DNA of 28,124 bases from Pelargonium nanum (lineage: Eukaryota > Streptophyta > Magnoliopsida > Geraniales > Geraniaceae). Numbering within the stretch: the stretch's first letter is position 1; the number at the start of each line of letters is the position of its first letter. The translations under genes and the position numbers were made by a program. Shown in pieces: positions 18,730-28,124 of this stretch. The stretch spans positions 1 to 28,124 of the forward strand of contig JAYMTF010000945.1 of NCBI GenBank assembly GCA_036897485.1. The letters are read 5' to 3'. A model generated the notes under the pieces. The model ran no database searches and was not told where the DNA came from. It saw only the letters and a list, made by a program, of their open reading frames with translations.

Positions 18730-21415
18730 ATGATACGGGCGGCTCGGACCCCACTTAAGGGGTGGCAGCAGGCAGCGGTTGCAGTTGGTTCGGCTGTTGG
18801 TGCATTACTAGATCCCCGGAGAGCAGACCTAATTGCCGCTCTTGGGGAGACAACAGGAAAGCCTGCTTTTGAAAGGGTTCTTGAAAGGATGAAGAAGAGC
18901 CCAGAAGGCAGAGTAAGTCTCTTGGCCTACCTATCTGGCTATTCCTTTTTCTTTTTCATATACTTATATTGGTTAATTGATAGAGAAATGCAAAGACTGA
19001 ACAATAACATGTTATTTATATTTTGTACATTCATGATACTTCTACTTTTTCCTGATGTTTATGCCAAGAGAGCCTTTCTATAGATATGCATAAAGATAGT
19101 TGTGAAGTTTAGTTTTGTATGGTTTAACCAGTGGCTGAAATTAGTGACAAGGTGTTAACTTGTATTTTGATGATTAACTTCTATATTTCAAAAGTCACAA
19201 ACAACAAAATTATCGGGGCTTACATGTGTTTGTTCATAGACAAGACTAGAAGTCAAGTTATAGGAACTTGGAGATAATTATTTCTAATATATAAAGTATC
19301 ATTATGATGATTAGGAAGAAGAAGAAAAAAACTTACGAGTTACTTTGCAAACTAATGTAATTTCTACATTATTCCAAATCTTATAATTTTGCATAGTTCT
19401 TCTAAATGGAAGAGTAGATGCATTGCTTCAATTTTTATGCACTTTTGAAGCCTGCTAGTTCTATTGGCACGGAAAATAAGTTGTCCTTGTGTAGGAAAAG
19501 CCGATTACTAAGATGATGCTTTGTCCTAGGTAGAGTTGACAATTCGAGTTTCGGGTCAGGACACGCAAGGGATGCAGGTTGTGTGTTTCAGGCTGGGTTG
19601 GGCTGCGGGGTTTACTTATAAAATATGCAAGTGAGTGTGGATTTGCCCGACCCGGCCCATAATTTCACCATGACAAACCTGACACAACCCGAAAATTAGC
19701 TTGGTCCAGTTTATGCGACACGAACCCGCAAATAAATAAATAAATAATCAGGTCAGATTTCAGGTGCCCGCAGGTTCAGGTCCAAATTGCCAGCTCTAGG
19801 CCTAGTTAAGGCCCTCTACGTGTAAAAGATATCTGAAACTTGTCTCAGTTATTGCATCTCAGTTTCACAACGACCTGAGTTATAATTCACCTACGATGAA
19901 GCAAGACCTGCACATGAGACACTTAGCACACATTTTCTTCTTGTATTTGATTTTACAGACATATCCAGTGAAATGAGTTAGTTGTTCTTAAGCTTGCAAG
20001 TATAATAAGAAAAGGAAATTTTTGTCTGTGGAATCGCACACTTGAGGTACTTAGTTTTGTACATAATATGTAATACTAATGATGATTAAGCCTACTACAA
20101 GGCATAATATATATACTTCATTGACATTGTACGCTATTGAAAGAAATTATGATCCCCTTAACAGCATCGTAACATGCTGAATAATGGTTGACATTTGACA
20201 GTTGACACAGACCAACATTTGTATGAATCCATTAAGGGCTAAACTGGTTTGAAGAATCAACTTTATTCTCCACAGCAATAGAAAAGGTTGTTCACTCACC
20301 AATGTGTGTTATATATTGTTCAACTCATATTGGTCTCTAATGTTTTTGTCCCCCATTCAACTTTCATCATTGTGATTTTCACATGAAAAACCTTGCATCT
20401 TTCAATGTATGCAAATCGTTGAGAAAATTGTGCTTCTTTTTTTCCTCCTGGCAACTGATTTATCATCTTGATGCAAGTGGGTTAGAGCTAGAAATTGCCG
20501 TTCACGGAATGGAGTCAATACGTTTCGGCGCCATTTTGGGCCATTCTGAGGCCGTTTAGACTTTACTCTTTAGAGGCCTTTTGCTTTTGTTTTTTCTTCT
20601 GATTTTAGGCACTATTTAGATGGTTTTTAAATGTAATATTTTATTTTGATTTCGTATTAGGATTAGGGTTTGCGTACTGTATATTTGAAATTATCTATTT
20701 GTTAGTACAGATTTCATTTTTTTTATTAATAAGAAAAAGGAAACATAGTTTCTTCCAATGAATATTGTTCTTTTGTTCGGTCAATTCGTTTAAGCTTAGT
20801 CACCCTTTCTATGTTGCTAGACTGCTAGTAGTATCTTCAAAACTCACCTCTGTTTTGTTGTAGACATCATATCGCTTCACAACTAACTAGGGTCAATTCA
20901 TTTCTCTTTAACAGGCGGTACTGTTGGATCAACCACGAGTGATATCTGCGAATGTGGGGCATGCATGGGACTTACCTGAAAACACATTTGGTGCCGCCTA
21001 TGCAAAGTTCATGGGATCTAGAAACTTCTCTCCAGATGATAGGCCACCAGTGAGGTTTATGGACACAGACGAGCTTGCATATGTGGCCATGAGAGCTCGT
21101 GAGGTGCACGACTTCTGGCACACCCTTTTTGACCTTCCCACCAACTTGATTGGCGAGTCAGCACTCAAGGTAATTGAATTCGAGCAAATGTACCTTCCAA
21201 TGTGCTTTATGTCAGTATTAGGTGGCACAGCAAGGTTTACTGAGAAGCAAAGAGCGTTGTTCTATCAGCACTACTTCCCTTGGGCCATCCGCGCTGGTAT
21301 GCAATGCACGGATCTCATGTGTGTCTACTACGAGCAGCACTTCCATGAAGACTTGGAAGAAGTCCAGAGAAAATGGGGGATTATTCCTGCTCCTCGACCT
21401 CAACAGAATCAATGA
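18730..21415 (+). CDS. COQ4: Ubiquinone biosynthesis protein COQ4, mitochondrial
   Basis: Two coding exons, 18730-18912 and 20915-21415, join in phase (GGCAGA/GTAAGT and TTAACAG/GCGGTA) to give 227 residues, close to the Arabidopsis protein (about 226). The diagnostic motif is H126-D127-x2-H130-x11-E142 ([17 protein letters not shown]), the conserved metal-binding motif of Coq4. Further family blocks are [14 protein letters not shown] near the N-terminus and [11 protein letters not shown] near the C-terminus. The N-terminus ([12 protein letters not shown]) is basic and without acidic residues, fitting a mitochondrial import signal. Known role: Coq4 organises the coenzyme Q biosynthetic complex on the matrix side of the inner membrane, and recent work gives it a part in C1 oxidative decarboxylation of the ring. 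The gene is head-to-head with SIK1 and convergent with the SPIRAL1-like gene. Confidence 0.96.
18913..20914 (+). other. COQ4 2.0-kb intron
   Basis: The single coding intron separates residues 61 and 62. Apart from the hAT MITE at 19531-19798, I see no gene, RNA or other defined repeat in it. Confidence 0.7.
19531..19798. mobile_element. hAT-type MITE, copy 2, in COQ4 intron
   Basis: A 268-bp element with ends TAGAGTTGACAATTCGAGTT and, at the right, AATTGCCAGCTCTA. The flanks GTCCTAGG (19523-19530) and GGCCTAGT (19799-19806) match at 6 of 8 positions, a slightly decayed 8-bp target duplication as expected for hAT elements. The body carries GGGTT/CCCGACCCGG-type words and no coding capacity. 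Confidence 0.75.
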
Positions 21416-22177
21416 ATAGACAATGTTCCTGCACTTTTCCCTTGCTTTCTTGTGCAGCATTACTTTAGTTCCCTAACAGATGAATATGAAATAATATTGT
21501 ATGGAATTATAGTTATACCAATTACTTACAAAACATATGGTTAGGTTTTGAAATCACCAACTTAAAACTAGACTAGATTTGTCTTCTTTTTTTTTAAACC
21601 CGCAACTTGATTTGTCATTTGATTGGTGCATGTTTGATAAACTCATTTCATATTTAGACAATTCAAAATATCAGTCAAACTCGAGCACATTCGATCTTTA
21701 AAACGGGAAAAGTTACTCTCCGTTCCAAAATAATTGTATCAAACACTGACAATATTTATAATTTAAATTAGTTAGCATAACCTTATTTTGTGATAACATG
21801 AGTACAAGGATAAGTTGTGGACATTTATCTTGAAACAGAGTATTTTGAAAATGGACTTTGTGTGCAATTTATGGACAATTTTCAGCTCAGTGACAATCAG
21901 TTTTAAATTTGGCAAAAGTAAGGCTAACAACTTAATTTTGTGTATTTTCAACTTGAATAATTTGTCATTCATTTATATTCATTTATATGGTTAACTTGAT
22001 CCATAGACACAACTTGTTCCACAAGAAATGTCAAAAACCACTAGGGTCAATAAGATCAAAGCAGAGCATCAGAAATAGAATACATTTGATTCAACAAACA
22101 TAAGAACAATCAATCACAACACCTATATAATATATATTACACAATACCTATATATATATCTGGCAAGTTTCAACTGT
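21416..22177. other. Convergent 3' interval between COQ4 and the SPIRAL1-like gene
   Basis: The stop codons of the two convergent genes are 886 bases apart. An AATAAT stretch near 21490 is a plausible COQ4 poly(A) signal. The rest is AT-rich, with TATATA runs near 22125-22160, and shows no further feature. Confidence 0.5.
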
Positions 22178-22235
22178 TTATAAGAAAGATGAAAGCATCA
22201 AGTTTCATTGTTTATATGAAAGATGAAAGCATAGC
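22178..22235 (-). repeat. Short tandem repeat in SPIRAL1-like 3' UTR
   Basis: GTTTATAAGAAAGATGAAAG, then CATCAAGTTTCATT, is followed by GTTTATATGAAAGATGAAAG and CAT: a direct repeat of about 34 bp, nearly identical. It lies 70-125 bases past the stop codon, so probably within the 3' UTR. Confidence 0.65.
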
Positions 22236-22301
22236 CTCATTCGAACTACAGTTTCCACAAAGCCAATCAACACTTCAAATCGGGAAATACGGGGGCATGT
22301 G

Positions 22302-23627
22302 TCACTTTCCTCCATCACCGAATAGGTAGCCAAGAGAAGATCCACCCCCAGGGGCAGAATGAACTTTAGTCGATGGTCGATCCTGCATTTGAAGGCATGG
22401 TTAATCATTTAAGCATGTAGAGGCTACTTTGGCCTAATGAGATAAATTGAAAAGTGAAAAACTCACATTACCGGCGTAATTAATTTGAATAGGCTATAAA
22501 AGTTCCTATATTTTTTACAGTTCCAGTTTAAGAGAGTTCTTTCATTGTCTAAATCCTCCACTCACTCAAACAAAAGCTGTGACACCTTTTTCCTAGTAGA
22601 CAATTAGTGAATTACTTCAAAACATTTTGAGACATGCCGATTCTTAAGCAGTTAACCAGAAAAACTCCTTTATGGTCTGTTTGGATTCTTGGGTGTGATT
22701 TGAAATTCTGTATTTGGGTCAAATCTAATGTTTGGATGCACAAAGAATTAGGATTTGGATTTGCACTTGATTCAAATCCAATAAAATTCAAAACATGCAA
22801 ATGATTTTGCATCCATGTCATTCAAAACATGGAATTTCAAATGATAATGTTTACCATTTTATTTGAAGTTTCAAGATTTCTCAAAGTAACTGTATTTCAA
22901 ATCAAATTTAAGAATCCAAACACAAACTTACGGCAGAAAATATAAGTCAAATTTAGATTAATATAGACACAAATGCTACATGTGATATCCCGCTATTTGG
23001 TGGAGTGAGGCCATAAAATGCAGAAATGGAGTATCTGAATTCTTCTCATGATGCCATCACTTTATGTTTGTTGCATTTCAAATTAAAGACTAAAGCATCC
23101 GTAAGACATAGCACAGGAAAAGTTCGGATAACCTATTACTAACACTATGCTCAAACCGAATAGTCTATTGTACTTGAGGACAACAAAATAGATCATGTCA
23201 TTTTCTAATCAACCTCTTTCTAAGCTCCGGCACTTCCTCCAAAATATCATAAGCATGCCACAAAAAAACATAATTGTAATAGTTCACTTTATGAACATAA
23301 GATGTGGATGTACATATGGAAATGGAATAAGAAAATAGACCCATAAAGATTGAGAAAATAGAACCATACCGTGAGAAAGTTACCAGTGTTCTGACCATCC
23401 GCCCGCATGTAGTTGTTTGATGAGGTACTATGGATGCCAGCAGGAATTTGCTTGGTAATATCTACCGGTGGAGGAGAAGCAGGTTTAGAGGGTGCCACAA
23501 CGTTTGCTGACTGGCCTTCGTTTGAAATAGCTTGAGCTGTGTTTGTGGCTGGTTTTGGAGCCTCTCCACTCCCAAACAGATACCCCAATGAACTCTGCCC
23601 CCCACCGCTGCTGACTCCCCGACCCAT
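22302..23627 (-). CDS. SP1L2: SPIRAL1-like microtubule-associated protein
   Basis: Two coding exons, 23627-23370 and 22382-22302, join in phase to 112 residues, the usual size of the family. The N-terminal block reads MGRGVSSGGGQSSLGYLFGS. The middle is Pro/Ala-rich and variable. The conserved C-terminal half runs KQIPAGIHS, NNYMRADGQNTGNFLT, DRPSTKVHSAPGGGSSLGYL and FGDGGK. The paired (G)GGxSSLGYLFG sequences at both ends are the hallmark of SPIRAL1 proteins. Known role: small plant-specific proteins that bind cortical microtubules, associate with plus ends and keep cell elongation straight; family members act redundantly. The SSLGYLFGSGEAP start is closer to the SP1L1/SP1L2 group than to SPR1, as I remember those sequences, so the symbol is provisional. 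Codon phase at the junction is zero. Confidence 0.95.
22673..22927. mobile_element. MITE in the SPIRAL1-like coding intron
   Basis: A 255-bp element with ends TGGTCTGTTTGGATTCTT and, at the right, AAGAATCCAAACACAAAC. It is flanked by TTA on both sides (22670-22672 and 22928-22930), as expected for a PIF/Harbinger (Tourist-like) insertion, though three bases are weak evidence. The internal sequence is also partly self-complementary (ATTTGAAATT and AAATTCAAA-type words). It sits in the 987-bp intron 22383-23369. Confidence 0.6.
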
Positions 23628-24144
23628 GCTCTCAAACTTCTTTCAAGGTAACAAACTACCCTGTCCACCATATGTAAACAAATTTGGATTTTCAAAATTG
23701 TTTTGCATTATTATCAAATAAAATAAAAATTGTAGTCTCAAGGGCATCTCAAAACTATAAGAAAACAAAAGCATGTGGAGAAAGGAATAAATTCCAAAGG
23801 GAAGCATGATTAAAGAATTGTGTTCTTAGCATATGTGCTTTCCTTTTGCAATGCCAATCCATCATGATATTGTGGAAGTATCAGGAAGTTGCTACTCCAA
23901 TATGTAATTCCTATTTCTACAATTTTCTGTTAGTCATTAGCTGCCCACAAGAAAAAATAGTAGAAAATAAAAACCGACTCTCATAAGAAAATTTAGTGGA
24001 AAGTAAAAATAAATATCAATTGTATTAAGAAAACGCTGAAATTATCAAAATCCAAAGGAAGATAAAGAAAGTGAGTGCCTCAGAGGTCTTGGTGGAAAAG
24101 AATCATCAGAGGGCGCAAGCCCATCAAGAGTAACAAATATTTAT

Positions 24145-25329
24145 GGATTTTTCTAATGTGTGCAACTCTTGCACATGTTAAGGATCACTTTTTTTCCAAT
24201 CATTAAACAATCATTACTGTAATTATAGTTTCTTACTTTTTTTTAAAACCAATATCACAAACTATTGAATACCAATTTTACCCTTTATAATATTATATTC
24301 TCCACTCAACATTTCTTAGTGGAGAGCCATCATTACTAATAAAAGAAAATAAAAGTTTTTTTTAACATGTATAAAACTTCCACATTTTTAGTGGAGTAAC
24401 ACCCTTTTGTGTTTCCGCATTTTTGACATGAAGAAGTATTGAATGATTGTTCTTGTTCATCTACACCAAGTGTGTAGTTAAGTACTTGACAAATTTAGTT
24501 GGCAATTCGGATCATAACACGCGACACGACACGAAATAAACGTGTTTGGGATCATAAAATTATCAATCGTGTCCGTGTTAAGCCCATGAAACACACACGC
24601 ACGATTAACTAATCGTGCCACGACACGACACAATTGACACGCACGACACAACACGATTAAGTATTGAATATTAATTTTACCTAAATATAACACTATATCA
24701 GATCATAATATCAAATTGCCATTTGCAATCCATCCTCTTTTTTTCATTGTTCCTCTTTGTGAAGTTATTCGTGTTGGGTCGTGTCGTGCTAAACGTGTCA
24801 ACCCCAACCCATTCACTTAAGCGTGTTACTCGTGTCGTGTCAACACGGCCTATGTAGTTATCGTGTTAAACGTGTCGTGTTCGTGTTGGGCTATGCAACA
24901 CGATTACTAATCGTGTCGTGTTCATGACGGGTCGTGCAACACACAAACAACCTTCAACACACGAACAGGACACGCACGCACGAATTGCCAGCCCTAGACA
25001 AATTAAATAAAAAGAAAAAGAAATAAAATCGCATTACTACTTACATCTGAAAAAGCTAAAAAAAATTAAATTAATATTCTCAATACTTCTTCATGGCAAA
25101 AATGTGAAAATACAAAAGGATGATACTCCACTAAAAATGTGGAAATTTCATACATGTTAAAGAAAAAAAAACTTTTATTTTCTTCTATTAGTAATGATGG
25201 CTCTCCACTAAAAAATGTTGAGTGGAAAATAAAATATTTTAGGATATAATTATATAGTCATGATTGTTTAATGATTGAAAAAAAAATGATCGTTAACATG
25301 TGCAAGAGCTGCACACATTAGAAAAATCC
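24145..25329. mobile_element. Mutator-like non-autonomous element with long TIRs
   Basis: The ends are long inverted repeats: about 24145-24443 on the left and 25079-25329 on the right. They are highly similar apart from an extra ~50 bp in the left arm and small indels. Both ends begin GGATTTTTCTAATGTGTGCA. The element is flanked by an exact 9-bp duplication, AATATTTAT (24136-24144 and 25330-25338), the size typical of Mutator-like elements. It has no transposase. Removing the nested hAT element and its duplicated 8 bases leaves about 676 bp. It lies in the leader intron of the SPIRAL1-like gene. Confidence 0.85.
24496..24996. mobile_element. hAT-type MITE, copy 3, nested in the Mutator-like element
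   Basis: A 501-bp element with ends TAGTTGGCAATTCGG and, at the right, CGAATTGCCAGCCCTA. It is flanked by a perfect 8-bp duplication, GACAAATT (24488-24495 and 24997-25004). The body is crowded with CGTGTCGTGT on one half and its complement ACACGACACG on the other, so the whole element can fold back. It has no coding capacity. It inserted into the loop of the Mutator-like element and is therefore younger than it. Confidence 0.88.
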
Positions 25330-25338
25330 AATATTTAT

Positions 25339-25600
25339 ATTACATCATTGGCACCCATGTAACTCATATATTACAGAACATTTGTAAGAACGACAAAACA
25401 AATTAAATAAAATTTTCAACAAATGAATTTTTTTGAGGTCATGATAGAGTCAGAATATAGGTATGTATCATATTTTCTATGGAAAATCATTGGGAATCCG
25501 AATGATTTCTTTCATCATACCAAAACCATGACCTCCAAGAGAGAAAAATTAATTAAAAAGGAAAAAAGAAAAGAAAAGAAAAGATAGAGGTTGTGTCTAC
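25339..25600. other. Leader-intron sequence, nothing else recognised
   Basis: AT-rich sequence with a purine-rich AAAAG run at about 25550-25585. I see no further feature. Confidence 0.4.
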
Positions 25601-26705
25601 CTTGTCACCAGAAAACCTTGGAAGAGGATAACCAGAGGTAAAGGCAGAGCGTAGACGAATGGTTAGTTCGTAAATACGCAAGCTTTCCTATTGCCTAAAG
25701 ATAGATTCTCTAATCCATTCATACAATAAGCATGGTCTCAAATCACATAATTGCAATATCAGGCTTTTCACTATACGAATCTACACCCTATATACAATAC
25801 TAAGAAGATAAACTGAGGTCAGGGCTAAAAAGAGAGACAAAGCTGAAATGAGATTCATAGCTTGTTCACACTTCAACCTCAGGACAAACTAGAGGTGAAT
25901 CAGTGATACTCAGAAAACAAACGAACTTCAATCAAGAGTTTAACCACTCAACATTTGATGGCAAAAAGTCATCAGTTATAACAAAATTGCCAAATTTGCA
26001 ACTTATTCTACATTGAGGTCAGGAAATGTTCATGAAAGTTCACTAATTTATGAGAACAATATATAACTATTTGTTTTGCAATGGGAAACTTCTGCTCGAA
26101 CAATCAAGACTTTGCTTAGCTTTCCACTGACTGTTTAAAGCTTGAACCTTGACGATGACTAAGCAATGGAATTCAGTTCAGGATAGATACATCAATTTAA
26201 AAACTGGGACTGGACCTTAAAATTCCTAAACTCCAATATGTTTTCCTCTCATTTTCCATTCCATGACAACCAACACAATGCTTTTACAGACCAGATGATT
26301 TGAGAAGACAAAGACTACATTACATACAAAAATATAAACAAAATTTGACCAATTGCCCAACACAATGAGCTCCAAAATCTACATCAAAACACAAAAAGCA
26401 CCGAGTAACCAAAACAAGTATCAACACAAACCCATCTCGAACCCCTAAAGAACCCTAAGAACCAAAACCCAAAAACCACCCTAAACCATAGCATAGCAGT
26501 TCAAGACATCCAAATCAAAACATTTCACAACAAACAACAAGCAAGCTAGATCTCGAAAAGAGCCGCTTGTCGCTGCACTAACCATTGCTCAAAATCACCA
26601 GATATCAATCAACAAAAACAAAACTTCAACTCAAAACCAGCTAAAAATCAAACCTTGGGGCAGAGTAAAAACAGAAATCTAGGGTTAGAATTCAGACAAT
26701 AGTAC

Positions 26706-27061
26706 CTTGGGGCTGCTTGGATCGGATCTGGAGAGGCGATTGCGATTCCTAAGAGAAGAGAGTGATAGCTCACAGCAAGTCAGCAACTGGAAGCTGTAGA
26801 GTTGTGAAGTGCTTGGATTTGTAGATAGACAGAGAGGCTATAAATGTAATTTTAGTTTTAAAATTTTGAAACGGATAAATAGTCGAATATGCACTTATTA
26901 TTATTTATTTTTTAAATAACACTAATTCAAAGAAAAAACTGAAGAAGGGTTAGGGTTTGGTGAAAAGTGGATTTTTTTCGTCTGTGGCGAGCTCTTGTCT
27001 TTTAGCAAGTTTTTTTTTATCGTTATAGTTTTACTTAGGGTTTATTAGGGTTTTTATTGGT
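26706..27061 (-). promoter_or_regulatory. SPIRAL1-like promoter region
   Basis: The sequence upstream of the probable first exon includes the minus-strand stretch ACATTTATAGCCTC near 26835-26848, which could serve as a weak TATA-type element before a CT-rich start region. AGGGTT words (27038-27052 and 26948-26955), read as AACCCTA on the minus strand, resemble the telo-box motif of growth-related plant promoters. This is suggestive only. Confidence 0.35.
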
Positions 27062-27070
27062 TTGAAGCCA

Positions 27071-27716
27071 GTTTTAGTGGCAAACCTTGTTGGGCATGGA
27101 TAAGCTAGTGAAAATGGAAGGCAGTTTGGAGAGTTGAATGAGTGTTTTAACGGTGGCGGAAGAGGAGGATGTGCGTCTTGATCTTGATGCGATCCAGGAC
27201 GCATCGGCAATGACCGGAAGGGTCGATGGAGGGCGAGGAAGCTGGTGCCACCCTCCCCGCGGCCGACTGAAGGTACGAACGAGAGAAGTTTTGCGTCATC
27301 TAGCAAGGTAGGACGTGGGGTGCGTTGTCCAGGACAAGGATGGAGTTTGTTGTGGTAGGGGACGAATATCTTGGTCGAGTGAGTTTAAGGATTCATTAGT
27401 GGTATTTCAGGCAATCCAAACTTGAGAGGATGCTATCGTCAGTGCCTTTGGTTTGTTCATTGATGATAGTCGGCTTCTTGCTGATGAATCTGGCTTCGTT
27501 TCGCTTAGTTATGCTATGAGGTCTGCGAATCAAGTGATCTTCGCATTAGTTAAGGCGTCGGAGTCTATGTCAGCCTTAGGTGTTTGGATGATTGTATCAA
27601 TCCCATAATTTATTTTTGTTCTTAGTTCTCTTTTCATTCATATTTTTAGTTTGAGTTTGGTCATGTTCTTGATTTGGATTTTTAATATATTTGAATTTTG
27701 TTTGTTTAAAAAAAAA
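27071..27716 (+). mobile_element. Miniature internally deleted LINE
   Basis: The element is flanked by an exact 9-bp duplication, TTGAAGCCA (27062-27070 and 27717-27725), and ends in a short poly-A (TTTGTTTAAAAAAAAA). Its 5' part has an ATG at 27096 (MDKLVKMEGSLES, then a stop) and a second frame at 27138-27311 (MSVLTVAEEEDVRLDLDA and on), which resembles the start of plant LINE ORF1/gag proteins across a frameshift. Its 3' part, 27390-27608, reads DSLVVFQAIQ, a stop, then DAIVSAFGLFIDD, LSYAMRSANQVIFALVKASE and LGVWMIVSIP. That is the C-terminal half of a LINE-type RNase H domain. Endonuclease and reverse transcriptase are absent. Confidence 0.75.
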
Positions 27717-27725
27717 TTGAAGCCA

Positions 27726-28124
27726 AAAATGCTAATTAAAATTAAACTTTTACAAAATCATACTAGTTCTCCAACTTAATTTTTTTTTTTTGATTAAATT
27801 TGAACCTCCATTTCGTATGATAAATGTTACTTTACTTTCTTATAAGATAAAAAAGACTGATTTTGGTAAATTTTGTTTTTTACTTTTTTTCTCACCCGTT
27901 AATATTTTATTTAAGGGGTAATTACAGTATACCCTCATCTGTTTAGGACCAAAAACACATGACCACCCTGCGTTTTAAAAGTCGACAGCTAAGTACCCTA
28001 TCTTTTTTATAGTAAGTATAAAATGCTAAATCTAACGGAATATTCTATTTTCGTTAACATGTTCTTGTCACATGATTATGAAATATTTTTTAATAACCAA
28101 AATATCCTCAATGTACGTACGTGT
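27726..28124. other. Right edge, possible transposon end
   Basis: AT-rich sequence. From about 27916, GGTAATTACAGTATACCCTC and the following words resemble the termini of plant DNA transposons, but the element would run past the window and its partner end is not visible. Confidence 0.3.

Larger units (their letters stand above)
23628..26790 (-). other. SPIRAL1-like 5' UTR with long leader intron
   Basis: A probable first leader exon ends at 26706 (CCCCAAG then GTACTA) and starts near 26780. A plausible acceptor before the start codon is GGTGGACAG at 23661-23669, leaving a 33-base leader piece (23660-23628). The leader intron would be about 3.0 kb and contain the Mutator-like element. A second donor-like site at 25601 (GACAAG then GTAGAC) suggests an alternative or additional leader exon around 25601-25680. 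These assignments rest on splice-site appearance only. Confidence 0.45.

Noticed and set aside
20480..20510. Possible fourth hAT MITE end (TTAGAGCTAGAAATTGCC)
   Set aside because: It resembles the family terminus, but I could not find a matching opposite end downstream in the COQ4 intron.
27031..27306. 91-codon minus-strand open frame near the right edge
   Set aside because: It is antisense to the miniature LINE, whose plus-strand frames explain the sequence better.
1..28124. CRISPR arrays, bacterial operons, phage-like defence genes or integrated viral genes
   Set aside because: None seen. The sequence is eukaryotic with spliced genes, and all mobile DNA recognised is of plant LINE, MULE, hAT or MITE type.

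Overview
This is a stretch of plant nuclear DNA, almost certainly from a eudicot. It is AT-rich, has GT-AG introns, and carries degenerate transposable elements between and inside genes. The three gene products are typical plant proteins. A Rosaceae-like origin is possible from the flavour of some intergenic sequence, but I cannot establish it. There is no bacterial, organellar or viral gene content.

Layout. (1) Positions 1 to about 6700 hold no gene I can support. They contain a short hAT-type MITE (3122-3354), a three-copy direct repeat (3722-4313) abutting another MITE-like element (4322-4630), a local tandem duplication (5953-6167) and a reverse-transcriptase fragment of a LINE (about 6330-6565, minus strand). 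(2) Positions 6740-17703 hold an 18-coding-exon minus-strand gene for an 832-residue Ste20/MST-type (Hippo-like) protein kinase orthologous to Arabidopsis SIK1. I resolved every coding exon with phase-consistent splice sites. (3) Positions 17640-17910 form a compact divergent promoter with three TGGGCC/GGCCCA (site II) motifs, shared with the plus-strand gene. (4) Positions about 17850-21500 hold a plus-strand gene for COQ4, a 227-residue mitochondrial ubiquinone-biosynthesis protein with the HDxxH-x11-E metal-binding motif. Its 2.0-kb intron carries a second hAT MITE. (5) Positions about 22170-26790 hold a minus-strand SPIRAL1-like microtubule-associated protein of 112 residues. It has a roughly 3-kb 5'-UTR intron that contains a long-TIR Mutator-like element with a perfect 9-bp target duplication (24145-25329), which itself hosts a hAT MITE with a perfect 8-bp target duplication (24496-24996). 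(6) Positions 27071-27716 hold a miniature, internally deleted LINE with both ends and a 9-bp target duplication. The right edge may enter another transposon.

The gene products work in separate processes: kinase signalling for cell proliferation, expansion and immunity; ubiquinone synthesis; and cortical microtubule organisation. Their order is informative. To my recollection, Arabidopsis has SIK1 beside SP1L2 on chromosome 1 and SPR1 beside COQ4 on chromosome 2. This window would then preserve the ancestral SIK1-COQ4-SPIRAL1 block that was reciprocally fractionated after genome duplication. I found no multi-gene novel system. The most interesting points are that synteny, the repeated MST-like phospho-docking motifs in the kinase N-terminus, the decayed duplicate of its last exon, and the nested and miniature transposons.
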